64,000 bases of DNA from Paludibacteraceae bacterium (GCA_017464475.1 JAFTZQ010000022.1:1-64000), one strand, 5' to 3'. Numbered from the stretch's first letter, positions 18,537-26,850 are shown. Notes: a model not told the origin generated them from the sequence alone. Numbers and translations: made by a program.

Positions 18537-21308
18537 TTATAGCTCCGCACCGAGGGTATTGAACTCACGTCCGTCGCGAACAATGATCACTTGTCCGTCG
18601 CGAACGATTTTCTCTACCTTGCAATTACAGGCATCGGTATTGTCGATAGCCTGATCCTTCGGCTCTTCTCCGGCTTTGTAACCGAAACCGCCGCGGGCAT
18701 TCGCTTTGCGAACAGTTATGCCTGCATCCTCCGGGAATACTTCTTCTTTCAGCTGTGCACCCGTCATCAACTCGGCATTGCCATTCAGAGCCTCTACCAG
18801 ATAGATGGCTTCATCCTCGATGTTCTCCAGATCGCAAACAGCCTGTGCAGCATCAGCCGCAGCCGTTGCAGCCCACTCTCCGAGGGTGTATTCCATGGTC
18901 AGCTCAGCAGCAGCCTCTGCGCTCAGAACGGTCTCGATATCCTGCGTCGTATTGCCGCTCTTCGTGTCAACGAAAGTAACCACATTGCTTGCCGGTGTCA
19001 GAACCGTGCCGTCCTCCAGATGCGTGTTGTACTCGCCGAACTGAGGCCAGGCATTCGCATTCATCAGTTCTTTGGTCCAACGCTCGATCTTGTTGCCGTC
19101 CGAGAAACTGAACTCGCCTGCGCTGTAGTCCACAAGCGTGTTGAGGAACGCAACGCTCGGTTTGTTGTTCCAAGCACGACCCATACTTACGGTCGGGCAC
19201 TCGCTCTGCACGGTGCAACCCTCGAACACATAACCCTTGTCCGTTGCAGGACCGTTGTTTGCGGTCAACGCATCGCTGCCGCCGCCGTTCGAGTTACGTT
19301 TCTCGCAGTACAGCAGGTTGTTCTTGAAATAAACGCTACCGTCGCCGCAGATGAAATCAACCGTTCCGTGGATCTCGCAGTCCTCGAAGTACTTCACGGC
19401 TCCCTGCAGGTTGCTGTAATAGGTATCCTGATAAGAGAGCAGACGCACGTTCTTGCAAACGGTCTGTGTTCCTTGATCCCACAGAGCCACAGCGCGGCCG
19501 TTGTTGTTCTTGTAGTAATCCAGCGCATTCTGGATCGTCAGATCCTGCAGATACGTGTTCTTCACGTTCTTGTTGATCTTGATCGTTGCGGTCTTATCAA
19601 TACTCTCCTTCATAGCGTCCGGAGCGTTCATGATGATCACGCCTTGCATCGACTGACCGATGAGAGCGATATTGTCTTTCGCAATCGTCGTCAGGCAGGT
19701 CTCGCCTAAGTCATACACACCGTTCGGCAGGAAGATCTTGTCGCCGCTCTCGGCTTGTACGAGTGCCAGCAGGAACGAAGCTACGTCGCCGCCCGGAACC
19801 ATATAGTAACCCGTGGCTGCATCTTTCTCCAGGAAATCCAATACATTGTAAACCACAATCTTATGGATGTATTGCTTTGCCGTCCAGCTCAGCGTCAAGG
19901 TCGTAGCCTCGCCGGTATATTTGTACGAATACTCGGTTCCGTCAGGTGTTGCAGTAGCACCTTCCGTTCCGTTCTTTACTACACTGGTACGTCCGACTTC
20001 GGTCTCGCCGTTCATCAGAATCACGTCGCCTGTCTCCGAATAGGTGCACAGTGTCACTACTACGATTGCATTGCCTGCCACCTGAATATCAATACTTCCG
20101 TCTGCATTGAAATACCAGCCGTGGTTGTTGTAATAACTACCGCCGTTCGCCGTTACGGTCTCATGATCTTCCGGATAGAAGATAGACGAAGCGAAATCAT
20201 AAGTCTGTACGCTTCCTACGGTAGCCTCCTCGATCGGAGTCACTTTTGCCTGGATAGTGGTGTTGCCGGTGATGGCATCGCCAATAACGGCTTTCTTTCC
20301 GCTCGTGTAGAACCATCCGCGGAACACCTCTCCCTCAGGGATCGTCAGGTCGCTCTCGCCGTAAGGTAGTACGGTCAAGTTGGCTCCTTCGTAGGTCTCA
20401 ATCTTGCCCAGCGTAGTACCGTTCTGGTCTTTGAAGATCACGTCGCACGGAGTGATTTCCGTTGCCTCCGCAAAGAAATAAGGCAGATAGGTCTGCGAGC
20501 CCAGTTCGAAAGTCAGCGTAGCAGCATCGCCCGTATAGACGTACAACACATTCTGGGCGAAGGTACCGGCGGTCTCGCCGCAATCTGCCTTGTTGCTGAA
20601 GGTAGCAAAATCCGCTCCGTCTTTCTTGATAGTTATGTCGTGTTTGCTGTGCTGGCATGCACCGATGGTGAATTTCACCGGACCGTCAACCGGAACGGTA
20701 ATAGTACCGCCATAAACACCATGCTGACCGCCGTTGTAATTCGTTCCGTCTACACTCACGCCATCCGGCAATTCACCGCCTTCCGGCAGAAGTACCGTAT
20801 AAGGGTTCTCGCGGAACTCGATCTTGAAGTCCGTGAACGTACGCTCTACGTTCTCCACGAACTGGATCTTGGTCAGACAGGTCTCCGTGTTCAGCAAACG
20901 CTTGATATAGATGTTGTTCTGCGTCTCGCTCAACTCTACGATCACCGTCTGCAACTCCGTTACTTCTGCGGTCTGCGCGATCGAAGTGGTAGCCGCTGCC
21001 GTCTCGCCTTCCCATGTGAAAAGCTCCAGCGAAGCCTTGTTGCTGCCGCTGCGCGGACCGTACGTCAGTTTCAACTTACCTGCTACGGCTGCTTTCGTGA
21101 AATAAGCATAACCGCTGCTGTTCAGTTTGATTCCATACAGACCGTTGTTTTTTCCGGGACCGTCACTAATGATGCTCCCATAATACAGTCCGTTGTCAGG
21201 GTTGGCACTCGGAGCGCCCTCCGTGTAATCCCACAGCAGGTCATTCTCCCCTGCCCACATGGCGGTGCTCAACAGAGCAGCTGCCAAAATTGTAAAGATT
21301 TTTTTCAA
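18537..21308 (-). CDS. Secreted pectinesterase-like protein (CE8 domain) with C-terminal sorting-like tail
   Basis: 923 residues. Signal peptide MKKIFTILAAALLSTAMWA. Residues about 25-490 hold beta-rich modules of unclear identity. A right-handed beta-helix of the pectin methylesterase type spans about 500-790. The catalytic elements are present: SYQDTYY (about 628), GTVDFICG (about 649) and SMGRAW (about 710), equivalent to QDT, VDFI and LGR. These supply the oxyanion Gln, two catalytic Asp and the Arg. The C-terminus (KIVRDGQVIIVRDGREFN then TLGAEL) resembles the tails of type IX secretion cargo in Bacteroidales. It probably de-esterifies homogalacturonan outside the cell. No polysaccharide-utilisation genes are adjacent, so activity on another ester is possible. 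Confidence 0.88.
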   Translation of the reverse strand: MKKIFTILAAALLSTAMWAGENDLLWDYTEGAPSANPDNGLYYGSIISDGPGKNNGLYGIKLNSSGYAYFTKAAVAGKLKLTYGPRSGSNKASLELFTWEGETAAATTSIAQTAEVTELQTVIVELSETQNNIYIKRLLNTETCLTKIQFVENVERTFTDFKIEFRENPYTVLLPEGGELPDGVSVDGTNYNGGQHGVYGGTITVPVDGPVKFTIGACQHSKHDITIKKDGADFATFSNKADCGETAGTFAQNVLYVYTGDAATLTFELGSQTYLPYFFAEATEITPCDVIFKDQNGTTLGKIETYEGANLTVLPYGESDLTIPEGEVFRGWFYTSGKKAVIGDAITGNTTIQAKVTPIEEATVGSVQTYDFASSIFYPEDHETVTANGGSYYNNHGWYFNADGSIDIQVAGNAIVVVTLCTYSETGDVILMNGETEVGRTSVVKNGTEGATATPDGTEYSYKYTGEATTLTLSWTAKQYIHKIVVYNVLDFLEKDAATGYYMVPGGDVASFLLALVQAESGDKIFLPNGVYDLGETCLTTIAKDNIALIGQSMQGVIIMNAPDAMKESIDKTATIKINKNVKNTYLQDLTIQNALDYYKNNNGRAVALWDQGTQTVCKNVRLLSYQDTYYSNLQGAVKYFEDCEIHGTVDFICGDGSVYFKNNLLYCEKRNSNGGGSDALTANNGPATDKGYVFEGCTVQSECPTVSMGRAWNNKPSVAFLNTLVDYSAGEFSFSDGNKIERWTKELMNANAWPQFGEYNTHLEDGTVLTPASNVVTFVDTKSGNTTQDIETVLSAEAAAELTMEYTLGEWAATAAADAAQAVCDLENIEDEAIYLVEALNGNAELMTGAQLKEEVFPEDAGITVRKANARGGFGYKAGEEPKDQAIDNTDACNCKVEKIVRDGQVIIVRDGREFNTLGAEL

Positions 21309-21404
21309 GTTATTAATTTTCGATTTTACTATTAGTTATAAGTAGTTTGGTGGATTTCTGCGCTTTTCGTCTCGCCCGGTTTTACAATTTGAATTTTCTT
21401 CATA

Positions 21405-21680
21405 TTAAGCATTTTTACGTTTCTCTAATTGTCCCTCCAGGGCAGCCAGGCAAGCGTCGATTCCCTCCTCAAACGAGTCGGCAGTCTTCTCCGCGAACAG
21501 ACCTGCGATACGGATTTTCACCTCTTTGTTGGCGTTGGTCTGCGGTTTGATCACGCTCATGCGCACCTCCACTTTGTCGTCGGCGTTCAAATGACGCTCA
21601 AAGCGATTCATTTTCTTCTCGATAAACTGTTCGAGTTTCTCTGCCATCTCGAAATTTACTGCATTAATTGTCAGATTCAT
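21405..21680 (-). CDS. hpf: Ribosome hibernation promoting factor (HPF/YfiA), short form
   Basis: 91 residues, short-form length. It starts MNLTINAVNFEMAEKLEQFI and contains the family's KVEVRMSV and IRIAGLFAEKTADSFEEGID segments (beta-alpha-beta-beta-beta-alpha fold). It binds the small-subunit decoding site and helps inactivate ribosomes in stationary phase. It has its own promoter about 70 nt upstream. Next on the same strand is the pectinesterase-like gene, 96 nt away. Confidence 0.92.
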   Translation of the reverse strand: MNLTINAVNFEMAEKLEQFIEKKMNRFERHLNADDKVEVRMSVIKPQTNANKEVKIRIAGLFAEKTADSFEEGIDACLAALEGQLEKRKNA

Positions 21681-21749
21681 AATACGATTTATTTTAAAGG
21701 TTAAACAAGATTTATTTTATACTTTCAACAAAAGTTTCAAAATCGGCTG

Positions 21750-21781
21750 CAAAGATACTACAAAAAATCGACATATGCAAG
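21750..21781 (-). promoter_or_regulatory. Promoter of hpf
   Basis: Minus-strand CTTG (21778-21781) and TATCTTTG (21750-21757), spacer 20 nt. Confidence 0.7.
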
Positions 21782-21817
21782 TGCATATGAAGAAAAATCT
21801 TTTTTCTGCAAGTTTTT

Positions 21818-21948
21818 AAGCGATAAATTTTAGCAAAAATAGAATTTATTCTATTGTTTCGTGATCGATCATGCCCTTGGGAGCTTGCTCACGGAGGGCA
21901 TAAGCGATCATGGAACAGAGGGCATTGCCCTGCTAAAATTTACCGCTT
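21818..21948. repeat. 131-bp nested inverted-repeat element
   Basis: Outer 18-bp arms (21818-21835 and 21931-21948, AAGCGATAAATTTTAGCA type) have one mismatch that is a G-U pair if the minus strand is transcribed. Inside lie AATAGAAT/ATTCTATT (about 21838-21856), TGATCG...ATGCCCT (21862-21877) pairing with AGGGCAT...CGATCA (21895-21910), a GAGC/GCTC tip, and AGGGCATTGCCCT. The gap from 21681 to 22118 otherwise holds only the two promoters and a CCCGC/GCGGG hairpin near 22000. Could be a MITE-like repeat or a structured RNA. Confidence 0.7.
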
Positions 21949-22059
21949 AATGTTGCGTATGCCCGGCAGGACGCGACCGTATTTTCGGAGGGAACCCGCT
22001 TGCGGGGCGTGCCGAATTTACAACTTTTTTTGCATTTATGCAAATAAACATCTGAAAAA

Positions 22060-22091
22060 TTTGTACATATACGATTTTTTTTGTAATTTTG
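22060..22091 (+). promoter_or_regulatory. Promoter of the gene at 22119
   Basis: TTTG 22060-22063 and TAATTTTG 22084-22091, spacer 20 nt. Transcription would begin near 22098. Confidence 0.85.
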
Positions 22092-22118
22092 CAGCCTCGA
22101 ATGAATAAGGCTACTATT

Positions 22119-22997
22119 ATGAAGAAATTATTTTATATGAAGAATTTATTTTACTCGCTTTTCTTTACGCTTTTGTGCTGCGCATGTATGAATGGGCAAG
22201 GCGCCTGGATTCCTCTCACGGATATCAATGCCGTTGCGCCGTGCGGCACCTCCGATCCCAACGAGCAATGCGACACCTATGTCGTCGTGCCTAAAAATCT
22301 TTCCAGCGGAAGAGACCTGCTGGACAATTCGCTCGCGATGCGCATTTTTTGGTATGTGTTCCGCTTTTTGCTCTACCTCGCAGCTGTGCTGGCGTTGGGC
22401 TGGTTTGTCATGGTTACTTTTGTGACGGACAAAGGCAACTGCGACAAATGGTTACTGCCTTTCTTGTCCGTTGTGCTGTGGATTTTTGCCTCTGTTCCTT
22501 ACCCGCATTGGTACATGGTTTTAGCGGTTCCTGTAGCCATGATGATGTTTGTTTACCCGCTGTTCTTCACTTACCGCGCAGGAAGATTTTTCCTTTCGCA
22601 TCTGGCGGGAACGGCGCTGTTGGCGGCTTTCTATATGCTCCTGTATAATTCGGCACTCGGTAAAAGTTCTTTCATATTAGGTCTTTTGTCTGTCCTGCTG
22701 GCCACGGGAATAGCCCTATGGATGGAGCACCGCTGCCGCAAATATTTCTGTCCCCACTGCCACTATTACGGCAAACATGAAGACATGGGATTCACCGATA
22801 AAGGCGGAGAAGTGAAGCATCGGAGGGAAACTCATGATACGTATGATCACACGGAGATTCACTGGGGAACGAAGTATAAGTATTATAACCGGACTTATGA
22901 GGATATAAATGAACGCAAAGTGACCCGATACAGACATTACAGATGTTCAAAGTGCGGCGAACTTTTCACGCGCAGATCGTTCACGTTTTTGGATTGA
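22119..22997 (+). CDS. Membrane protein of unknown function with C-terminal zinc-ribbon-like domain
   Basis: 292 residues from MKKLFYMKNLFYSLFF (start at 22119, about 20 nt after the predicted transcription start; ATG at 22101 is the alternative). The N-terminus has a signal with a possible lipobox (LCCAC). Four or five hydrophobic helices lie between about residues 75 and 205. The C-terminal soluble part has CPHCHYYG and, about 65 residues later, CSKCGE, a split CxxC...CxxC zinc ribbon, with a Tyr/His-rich stretch between. I do not recognise the family. It stands alone between repeat regions. Confidence 0.75.
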   Translation: MKKLFYMKNLFYSLFFTLLCCACMNGQGAWIPLTDINAVAPCGTSDPNEQCDTYVVVPKNLSSGRDLLDNSLAMRIFWYVFRFLLYLAAVLALGWFVMVTFVTDKGNCDKWLLPFLSVVLWIFASVPYPHWYMVLAVPVAMMMFVYPLFFTYRAGRFFLSHLAGTALLAAFYMLLYNSALGKSSFILGLLSVLLATGIALWMEHRCRKYFCPHCHYYGKHEDMGFTDKGGEVKHRRETHDTYDHTEIHWGTKYKYYNRTYEDINERKVTRYRHYRCSKCGELFTRRSFTFLD

Positions 22998-23004
22998 GTT
23001 TAAT

Positions 23005-23212
23005 CTCCCTTTTCCTCCCATTACTCCCCCTTTAGGGGGCTGGGGGGCTTCTCCTCCCTTTTCCTCCCATTACTCCCCCTTTAGGGGGCTGGGGGGCTTC
23101 TCCTCCCTTTCCGTCCCCTTCCTCCCATTTCTCCCCCTTTAGGGGGGCTGGGGGGCTTTTCCTCCCTTTTCCTCCCTTTCTCCCCCTTTAGGGGGTTGGG
23201 GGGCTTCTCCTC
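23005..23212. repeat. Four tandem copies of a GC-rich palindrome unit
   Basis: Each unit of about 48-60 bp has CTCCC/TTTTCCTCCC, then a CCCCCTTTAGGGGG palindrome, then CTGGGGGGCTT. The palindromes lie near 23024, 23073, 23132 and 23179; the first two units are identical. Same class as the single GC-rich palindromes elsewhere. Not coding. Confidence 0.9.
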
Positions 23213-23272
23213 TTTAGCCTGCTCCTTTTTTGCCGTCCTCTCTGTGCATTTCTCGCGCATTCTTGCGCGAGC
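23210..23272. repeat. Conserved 63-nt block upstream of the orphan gene, copy 1
   Basis: Identical to 63635-63697. It ends in the hairpin CTCGCGCA/TGCGCGAG (23252-23271), also found inverted at 288-307. Confidence 0.9.
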
Positions 23273-23498
23273 TTTCGTTGTTCCTTTCGGTGGCATTTTT
23301 GCCGCCGGATTCCTCAACGTCCATTGTGCCGGATATTATCCGGCGTTTTTTTCTGCTCCGCCCCAGACAACTATCCGGCTTCCCTCCGTCTCCTCTCCCT
23401 TCCGTCATCCGTTTACCTCTCGCCGATGTACCGGCGAGCTTGTTCCTTTTAGGAACATGCTTGATACTGTTTTTTCCATTTTCTTACCATTTTCATCC
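23273..23498. repeat. Variable hairpin region of the orphan module, copy 1
   Basis: Holds GCCGGAT/ATCCGGC (about 23317-23334), CTCGCCG/CGGCGAG (about 23417-23433) and TGTTCC/GGAACA (about 23442-23458). The corresponding region of the second copy (63698-63772) differs in length and content. No coding signal. Confidence 0.7.
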
Positions 23499-23505
23499 CA
23501 AAAAA

Positions 23506-23537
23506 TTTGCATATTCCAATTATTTTTTGTACCTTTG
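23506..23537 (+). promoter_or_regulatory. Promoter of the orphan module, copy 1
   Basis: TTTG 23506-23509, 20-nt spacer, TACCTTTG 23530-23537; predicted start of transcription near 23544. Confidence 0.88.
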
Positions 23538-23545
23538 CACCCGAA

Positions 23546-23599
23546 ATGAAGTCCGAATCGACCCCAAATAAGCCCCGCATCGGGGTACCTTCGTGGTAG
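23546..23599 (+). CDS. 17-codon leader ORF, copy 1
   Basis: ATG lies only a few nt after the predicted transcription start and the frame reads MKSESTPNKPRIGVPSW then TAG. The frame contains a CCCCG-CAT-CGGGG hairpin (about 23574-23585). The second copy at 63820-63873 has the same length and the same stop, with Glu4 to Lys and Pro15 to Leu changes. Could be a translated leader peptide controlling the downstream gene, or only a conserved structured leader. Confidence 0.45.
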   Translation: MKSESTPNKPRIGVPSW

Positions 23600-23660
23600 T
23601 CCTAGACTTTGTTAATTGATACTACGACACACAAGACTGAATATCAGCACATTACGCGCC

Positions 23661-24332
23661 ATGGCAATGCACTTGAAAACCATAGTGATTAACCGTTTGA
23701 AATGGGACGGATTCGATTTTGTCTCACTTCCGCGGACGGACACGCCTCACAAACGGGGTGTGCACTATTTCCGTCCCCCTGTGGAAGTGAAAACTCTATG
23801 GGGTGCCATGGACACACGGAAAGAAGGCCGACACTACAAAAAACGCATAGTCGTCCGCCCTTCTCGCTTCCGTAACGGACTCTTCGAACTCTACGCCTAC
23901 CATTTCCCGACCCACTGGTCCAAAGCCTGTGTTGCCAACCGCGAACTGATCAAAGAAGCCCAAAAACAAGCGCACGCCATCGAGCACGACCATTCCCTGG
24001 AGGCGCTTACTTGGCGCGTGCGGTTCTTCAACCATTATTTCACAGTCGTCAAAGGCGGCGCGAAGCCCGAAGCAGGCATGAAGCGCTATGCCCGTTTCTA
24101 CCAATATACCTACGTCTCCATCTACCGCCAGCTGCAAGCCGAGCGCAAGAAAGCACAAGAACCAGAACCCATCTCTTTCGAACCCGTCTCCGCGGACCAA
24201 CCCTTCCGTCTCCAGCGCCACACCTTCCATACCGCCGCGAACACGGTTCTGAACGCCTTTTCCAAGCCAGAAGACACTTTCGAACCCCAAAACGAAGCCA
24301 TTTGGCACGCTAATTTACCCCCTCCGATATAA
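23661..24332 (+). CDS. Orphan basic protein of a multi-copy module, copy 1
   Basis: 223 residues from ATG 23661 (a second ATG lies two codons on; TTG 23616 would add 15 residues). I do not recognise it. It is rich in Lys, Arg, His and aromatic residues, with no signal peptide or membrane helix. Visible segments include [19 protein letters not shown], a Pro/Arg-rich stretch, [18 protein letters not shown] (about 75-92) and a long helical region (about 105-175). It is preceded by a leader ORF 61 nt upstream and its own promoter. The first 66 nt are identical to the truncated copy at the right window edge. No transposase, integrase or nuclease motif is visible. Confidence 0.75.
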   Translation: MAMHLKTIVINRLKWDGFDFVSLPRTDTPHKRGVHYFRPPVEVKTLWGAMDTRKEGRHYKKRIVVRPSRFRNGLFELYAYHFPTHWSKACVANRELIKEAQKQAHAIEHDHSLEALTWRVRFFNHYFTVVKGGAKPEAGMKRYARFYQYTYVSIYRQLQAERKKAQEPEPISFEPVSADQPFRLQRHTFHTAANTVLNAFSKPEDTFEPQNEAIWHANLPPPI

Positions 24333-24348
24333 AAAATCGCTCTAAAAA

Positions 24349-24380
24349 TTTGCATATATCGAAAAAATGTACTATCTTTG
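24349..24380 (+). promoter_or_regulatory. Promoter of metK
   Basis: TTTG 24349-24352, 20-nt spacer, TATCTTTG 24373-24380. Confidence 0.85.
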
Positions 24381-24390
24381 CACCCGATTT

Positions 24391-24448
24391 TGATGTGAGG
24401 ATGGATTTGACTGCTTGCAACCTCGTTAAAACAATGCTAAAACTTGTG
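24391..24448 (+). promoter_or_regulatory. SAM-II riboswitch aptamer
   Basis: Matches the SAM-II (metA-type) layout: P1 strand GAGG (24397-24400), loop containing GGATTTGAC and TTGCAA, P1 return strand CCTC (24421-24424), an A-rich linker GTTAAAACAAT, and the hallmark GCTAAA (24436-24441). SAM-II binds S-adenosylmethionine in an H-type pseudoknot. Its place in front of metK, the SAM synthetase gene, fits feedback control. I did not resolve the pseudoknot pairing by hand. Confidence 0.88.
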
Positions 24449-24484
24449 CCGCAAGACCAAACAGTCACTTGCGGTTTTATTTTA
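24449..24484 (+). terminator. Intrinsic terminator in the metK leader
   Basis: CCGCAAG (24449-24455) pairs with CTTGCGG (24468-24474), followed by TTTTATTTTA, directly after the SAM-II aptamer and 13 nt before metK. Suggests transcription attenuation. Confidence 0.8.
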
Positions 24485-24496
24485 GTAAATTACTTT

Positions 24497-25789
24497 ATGC
24501 ATTATTTATTTACAAGCGAATCGGTGTCTGAAGGACATCCGGACAAAGTGAGTGACCAGATATCGGACGCGATACTGGACAATATGTTGGCGCAAGACCC
24601 GCAGGCTCATGTGGCGTGCGAGACCCTGTGCACGACAGGGCAAGTGGTGATTGCCGGAGAAGTGAGTTGCAAGGGCTGGGTGGACATTCAGCAGATCGCC
24701 CGCAAGACCATTGCCGAGATCGGTTACACCAAAGCGGAATACAAATTCGAGGCGGAGAGCTGCGGTATTCTGACCGCGCTGCATGCCCAGAGCCAAGACA
24801 TCAACATGGGCGTTTCGCGTGCCGAAGCCGACGAACAAGGAGCCGGTGACCAGGGAATGATGTTCGGTTATGCGACCGACGAAACGGACAATTACATGCC
24901 TCTGACGCTCGACCTGGCGCACACCTTAGTCTATACGCTTGCGCGCATCCGCAAAGAAGGCAAACAGATGCTTTACCTTCGTCCGGACAGCAAGAGCCAA
25001 GTGACTATCGAATACGACGAGCAGAACCGCCCCGTGCGCATCGACACGATCGTGCTGAGCACGCAACACGACGAGGAATTGAGAATTGAGAATGGAGAAT
25101 TGAGAATTGAAAAAAAGGTTACACCTGAGTTAATCAAGCAAGATGTGATTGATATTCTGTTGCCGCGTGTAGCAACGCGTGACAGCCGTTACGGACACCT
25201 GCTGCACGATTTTCTGGAGGACAAGAACGCCAAACTATTGGTGAACCCGACGGGCAATTTCGTCATCGGCGGTCCTCACGGCGACACGGGTCTGACCGGG
25301 CGCAAGATTATCGTGGATACGTACGGCGGTCGTGGCGCACACGGAGGCGGCGCATTCAGCGGAAAGGATCCGTCCAAAGTGGACCGTTCGGCAGCTTATG
25401 CAGCACGCTGGATCGCCAAACATCTGGTAGCCGCCGGAGTGGCGCACGAAGCGCTCGTTCAGGTCAGTTACGCCATAGGCGTAGCCAAACCCGTCTCGCT
25501 CTATGTCAACACGTACGGCACAGCCCAAGTGCCGATGAGCGACGCAGAGATAGCAGCCAAAGTGAACGAACTGTTCGACCTCCGTCCGGCAGCCATCATC
25601 CGCGACCTCAAACTGACGCAACCGATGTACGAAGAGACCGCCAAATACGGTCACGTCGGACGCACGAACGAAGTGGTCACAAAGACTTTCTTCGACGCAG
25701 ACGGCAAAGAATTTACCCGCCAAGTAGAATTATTCACATGGGAGAAACTGAATCGATTAGAAGAAGTAAAAGCCAAGTTTGGCTTGTAA
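24497..25789 (+). CDS. metK: S-adenosylmethionine synthetase
   Basis: 430 residues from [21 protein letters not shown], which is the family N-terminus (ATP-binding GHPDK). Other signatures: [12 protein letters not shown] (methionine adenosyltransferase signature), [13 protein letters not shown] and [19 protein letters not shown]. It makes SAM from methionine and ATP. Residues about 193-205 ([13 protein letters not shown]) are coded by GAGAATTGA-type stutter repeats in a loop and look like an in-frame insertion. It lies behind a SAM-II riboswitch with terminator and overlaps lspA by 52 nt. Confidence 0.98.
   Translation: MHYLFTSESVSEGHPDKVSDQISDAILDNMLAQDPQAHVACETLCTTGQVVIAGEVSCKGWVDIQQIARKTIAEIGYTKAEYKFEAESCGILTALHAQSQDINMGVSRAEADEQGAGDQGMMFGYATDETDNYMPLTLDLAHTLVYTLARIRKEGKQMLYLRPDSKSQVTIEYDEQNRPVRIDTIVLSTQHDEELRIENGELRIEKKVTPELIKQDVIDILLPRVATRDSRYGHLLHDFLEDKNAKLLVNPTGNFVIGGPHGDTGLTGRKIIVDTYGGRGAHGGGAFSGKDPSKVDRSAAYAARWIAKHLVAAGVAHEALVQVSYAIGVAKPVSLYVNTYGTAQVPMSDAEIAAKVNELFDLRPAAIIRDLKLTQPMYEETAKYGHVGRTNEVVTKTFFDADGKEFTRQVELFTWEKLNRLEEVKAKFGL
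25077..25113. repeat. In-frame stutter repeat in metK
   Basis: GAATTGAGAATTGAGAATGG-type units, the same family as 27386-27418 and 55913-55951. Confidence 0.85.
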
Positions 25790-26292
25790 TAGCGATCGTA
25801 GTGCTGTCGCTGGTCATTGATCAGGCGATCAAACTCTATATCGCTACGCATTTTGCACTGGGCGAGAGCCGCGAGATCTTCTCGTGGTTCTGGCTGTGCT
25901 ATGTGGAGAACAACGGCATGGCGTTCGGCATCGAATGGTTCAGCAAGTTAGCCCTGACGCTCTTCCGGCTCGTTGCGGTCGGGCTGCTGGGATGGTACGT
26001 ACACACGCTGATCTACAAACAGCAGGCGAAAACAGGCTATATAGCAACCATCGCGTTTATCATCGCCGGCGCATTGGGAAACATCATCGACTGCGTCTTC
26101 TACGGCAAACTCTTCGGCTATGCCGGATGGTTCTACGGACGCGTGGTGGACATGTTCTATTTTCCGCTGATCCATAATAGCGCCGGCGAAGTGATCTTCT
26201 TCCGCCCGGTGTTCAACTTCGCGGACAGTTGTATAACGTGCGCCGTAGCGGTCATTCTGCTCTTTTATCTCAAAGAGCTGAATGGGAAATAA
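25738..26292 (+). CDS. lspA: Lipoprotein signal peptidase (signal peptidase II)
   Basis: 184 residues with four transmembrane helices. The two catalytic aspartates lie in [10 protein letters not shown] and FNFADSCI, with the conserved VENNGMAFG loop. It cleaves lipid-modified prolipoproteins in the inner membrane. The start ATG lies within the last 52 nt of metK in another frame; no later ATG would keep the first membrane helix, so the overlap appears genuine. Followed by a GC-rich palindrome and a lipoprotein gene. Confidence 0.95.
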   Translation: MGETESIRRSKSQVWLVIAIVVLSLVIDQAIKLYIATHFALGESREIFSWFWLCYVENNGMAFGIEWFSKLALTLFRLVAVGLLGWYVHTLIYKQQAKTGYIATIAFIIAGALGNIIDCVFYGKLFGYAGWFYGRVVDMFYFPLIHNSAGEVIFFRPVFNFADSCITCAVAVILLFYLKELNGK

Positions 26293-26338
26293 GCCCCACC
26301 CAGCCTCCCCTGAAGGGGAGGAGACAGGGGGAATGATG
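26293..26338. repeat. GC-rich palindromic element between lspA and the DUF4296 gene
   Basis: CCTCCCCTGAAGGGGAGG core, then AGACAGGGGGAATG; fills the whole gap. Confidence 0.85.
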
Positions 26339-26343
26339 GATTG

Positions 26344-26850
26344 ATGAGAAATCAACTATACATAGTATTGCTTGTGCTAATGGTCCTTTTCTCCGGCTGC
26401 CGCCCGAAAGGGATTTTGAGTTCGCGGGAGATGCGCCAAGTGCTGGTCGATCTGCATAAGACCGACGGCATGCTGCAGACACGCGGCGCGCGGACCATGG
26501 AGTACGAAGACAGAGACCTGTACTACGCCCAAGTGCTGGCGAAACATCATGTGACGCAAGCGCAGTTTGACTCCTCGCTCGTCTGGTACACCGCACACCC
26601 GCAGTTTTTCAATAAGATCTATCCGAAAGTGCTCAAAGACCTCGAAGCGGAGGAAGAAGCCTTCAACGAGCTCTACGCCGAAGAGTTGGCGGGCATGAGC
26701 AATAAGAAATCAGAAGTCAGCCCTCAGCATTCAACATTCAGCCGGACGGATCTGGACAGCGTGCTTTGGGTGATGCAGAACGGATACGGAAACTCGTGGA
26801 GACGATGGGAAAGACCGCTCCCCACTCCTCCTTACAGAAGCGAAAAATAA
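26344..26850 (+). CDS. DUF4296 family lipoprotein
   Basis: 168 residues. Signal and lipobox LFSGC (Cys about 18), then the DUF4296 region (LSSREMRQVLVDLHKTDGM and YYAQVLAKHHVTQAQFDSS), found in Bacteroidota surface or periplasmic lipoproteins of unknown role. Residues about 120-135 (KKSEVSPQHSTFSR) are coded by a stutter of CAGCATTCA-like units. The last ten residues (PLPTPPYRSEK) resemble a decayed GC-rich palindrome. The stop codon directly abuts the stop of the convergent holA with no gap. Confidence 0.85.
   Translation: MRNQLYIVLLVLMVLFSGCRPKGILSSREMRQVLVDLHKTDGMLQTRGARTMEYEDRDLYYAQVLAKHHVTQAQFDSSLVWYTAHPQFFNKIYPKVLKDLEAEEEAFNELYAEELAGMSNKKSEVSPQHSTFSRTDLDSVLWVMQNGYGNSWRRWERPLPTPPYRSEK

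Larger units (their letters stand above)
23499..23726 (+). repeat. Direct repeat copy 1 (promoter, leader ORF, start of the orphan gene)
   Basis: 228 nt matching 63773-64000 with four substitutions. The right end of the repeat is not reached because the second copy is cut by the window edge. Confidence 0.95.

Noticed and set aside
23005..23212. Possible CRISPR array
   Set aside because: Units are contiguous GC-rich palindromes without unique spacers, periods are irregular, and no cas gene is near.
23081..23317. Minus-strand open frame rich in PPSPPKGGE-like repeats
   Set aside because: It is simply the translation of the tandem palindromes; no start context or homologous domain.
23661..24332. 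Orphan protein as a transposase, HUH endonuclease or integrase
   Set aside because: No DDE, HUH or tyrosine/serine recombinase motif is visible, and no terminal inverted repeats flank it.
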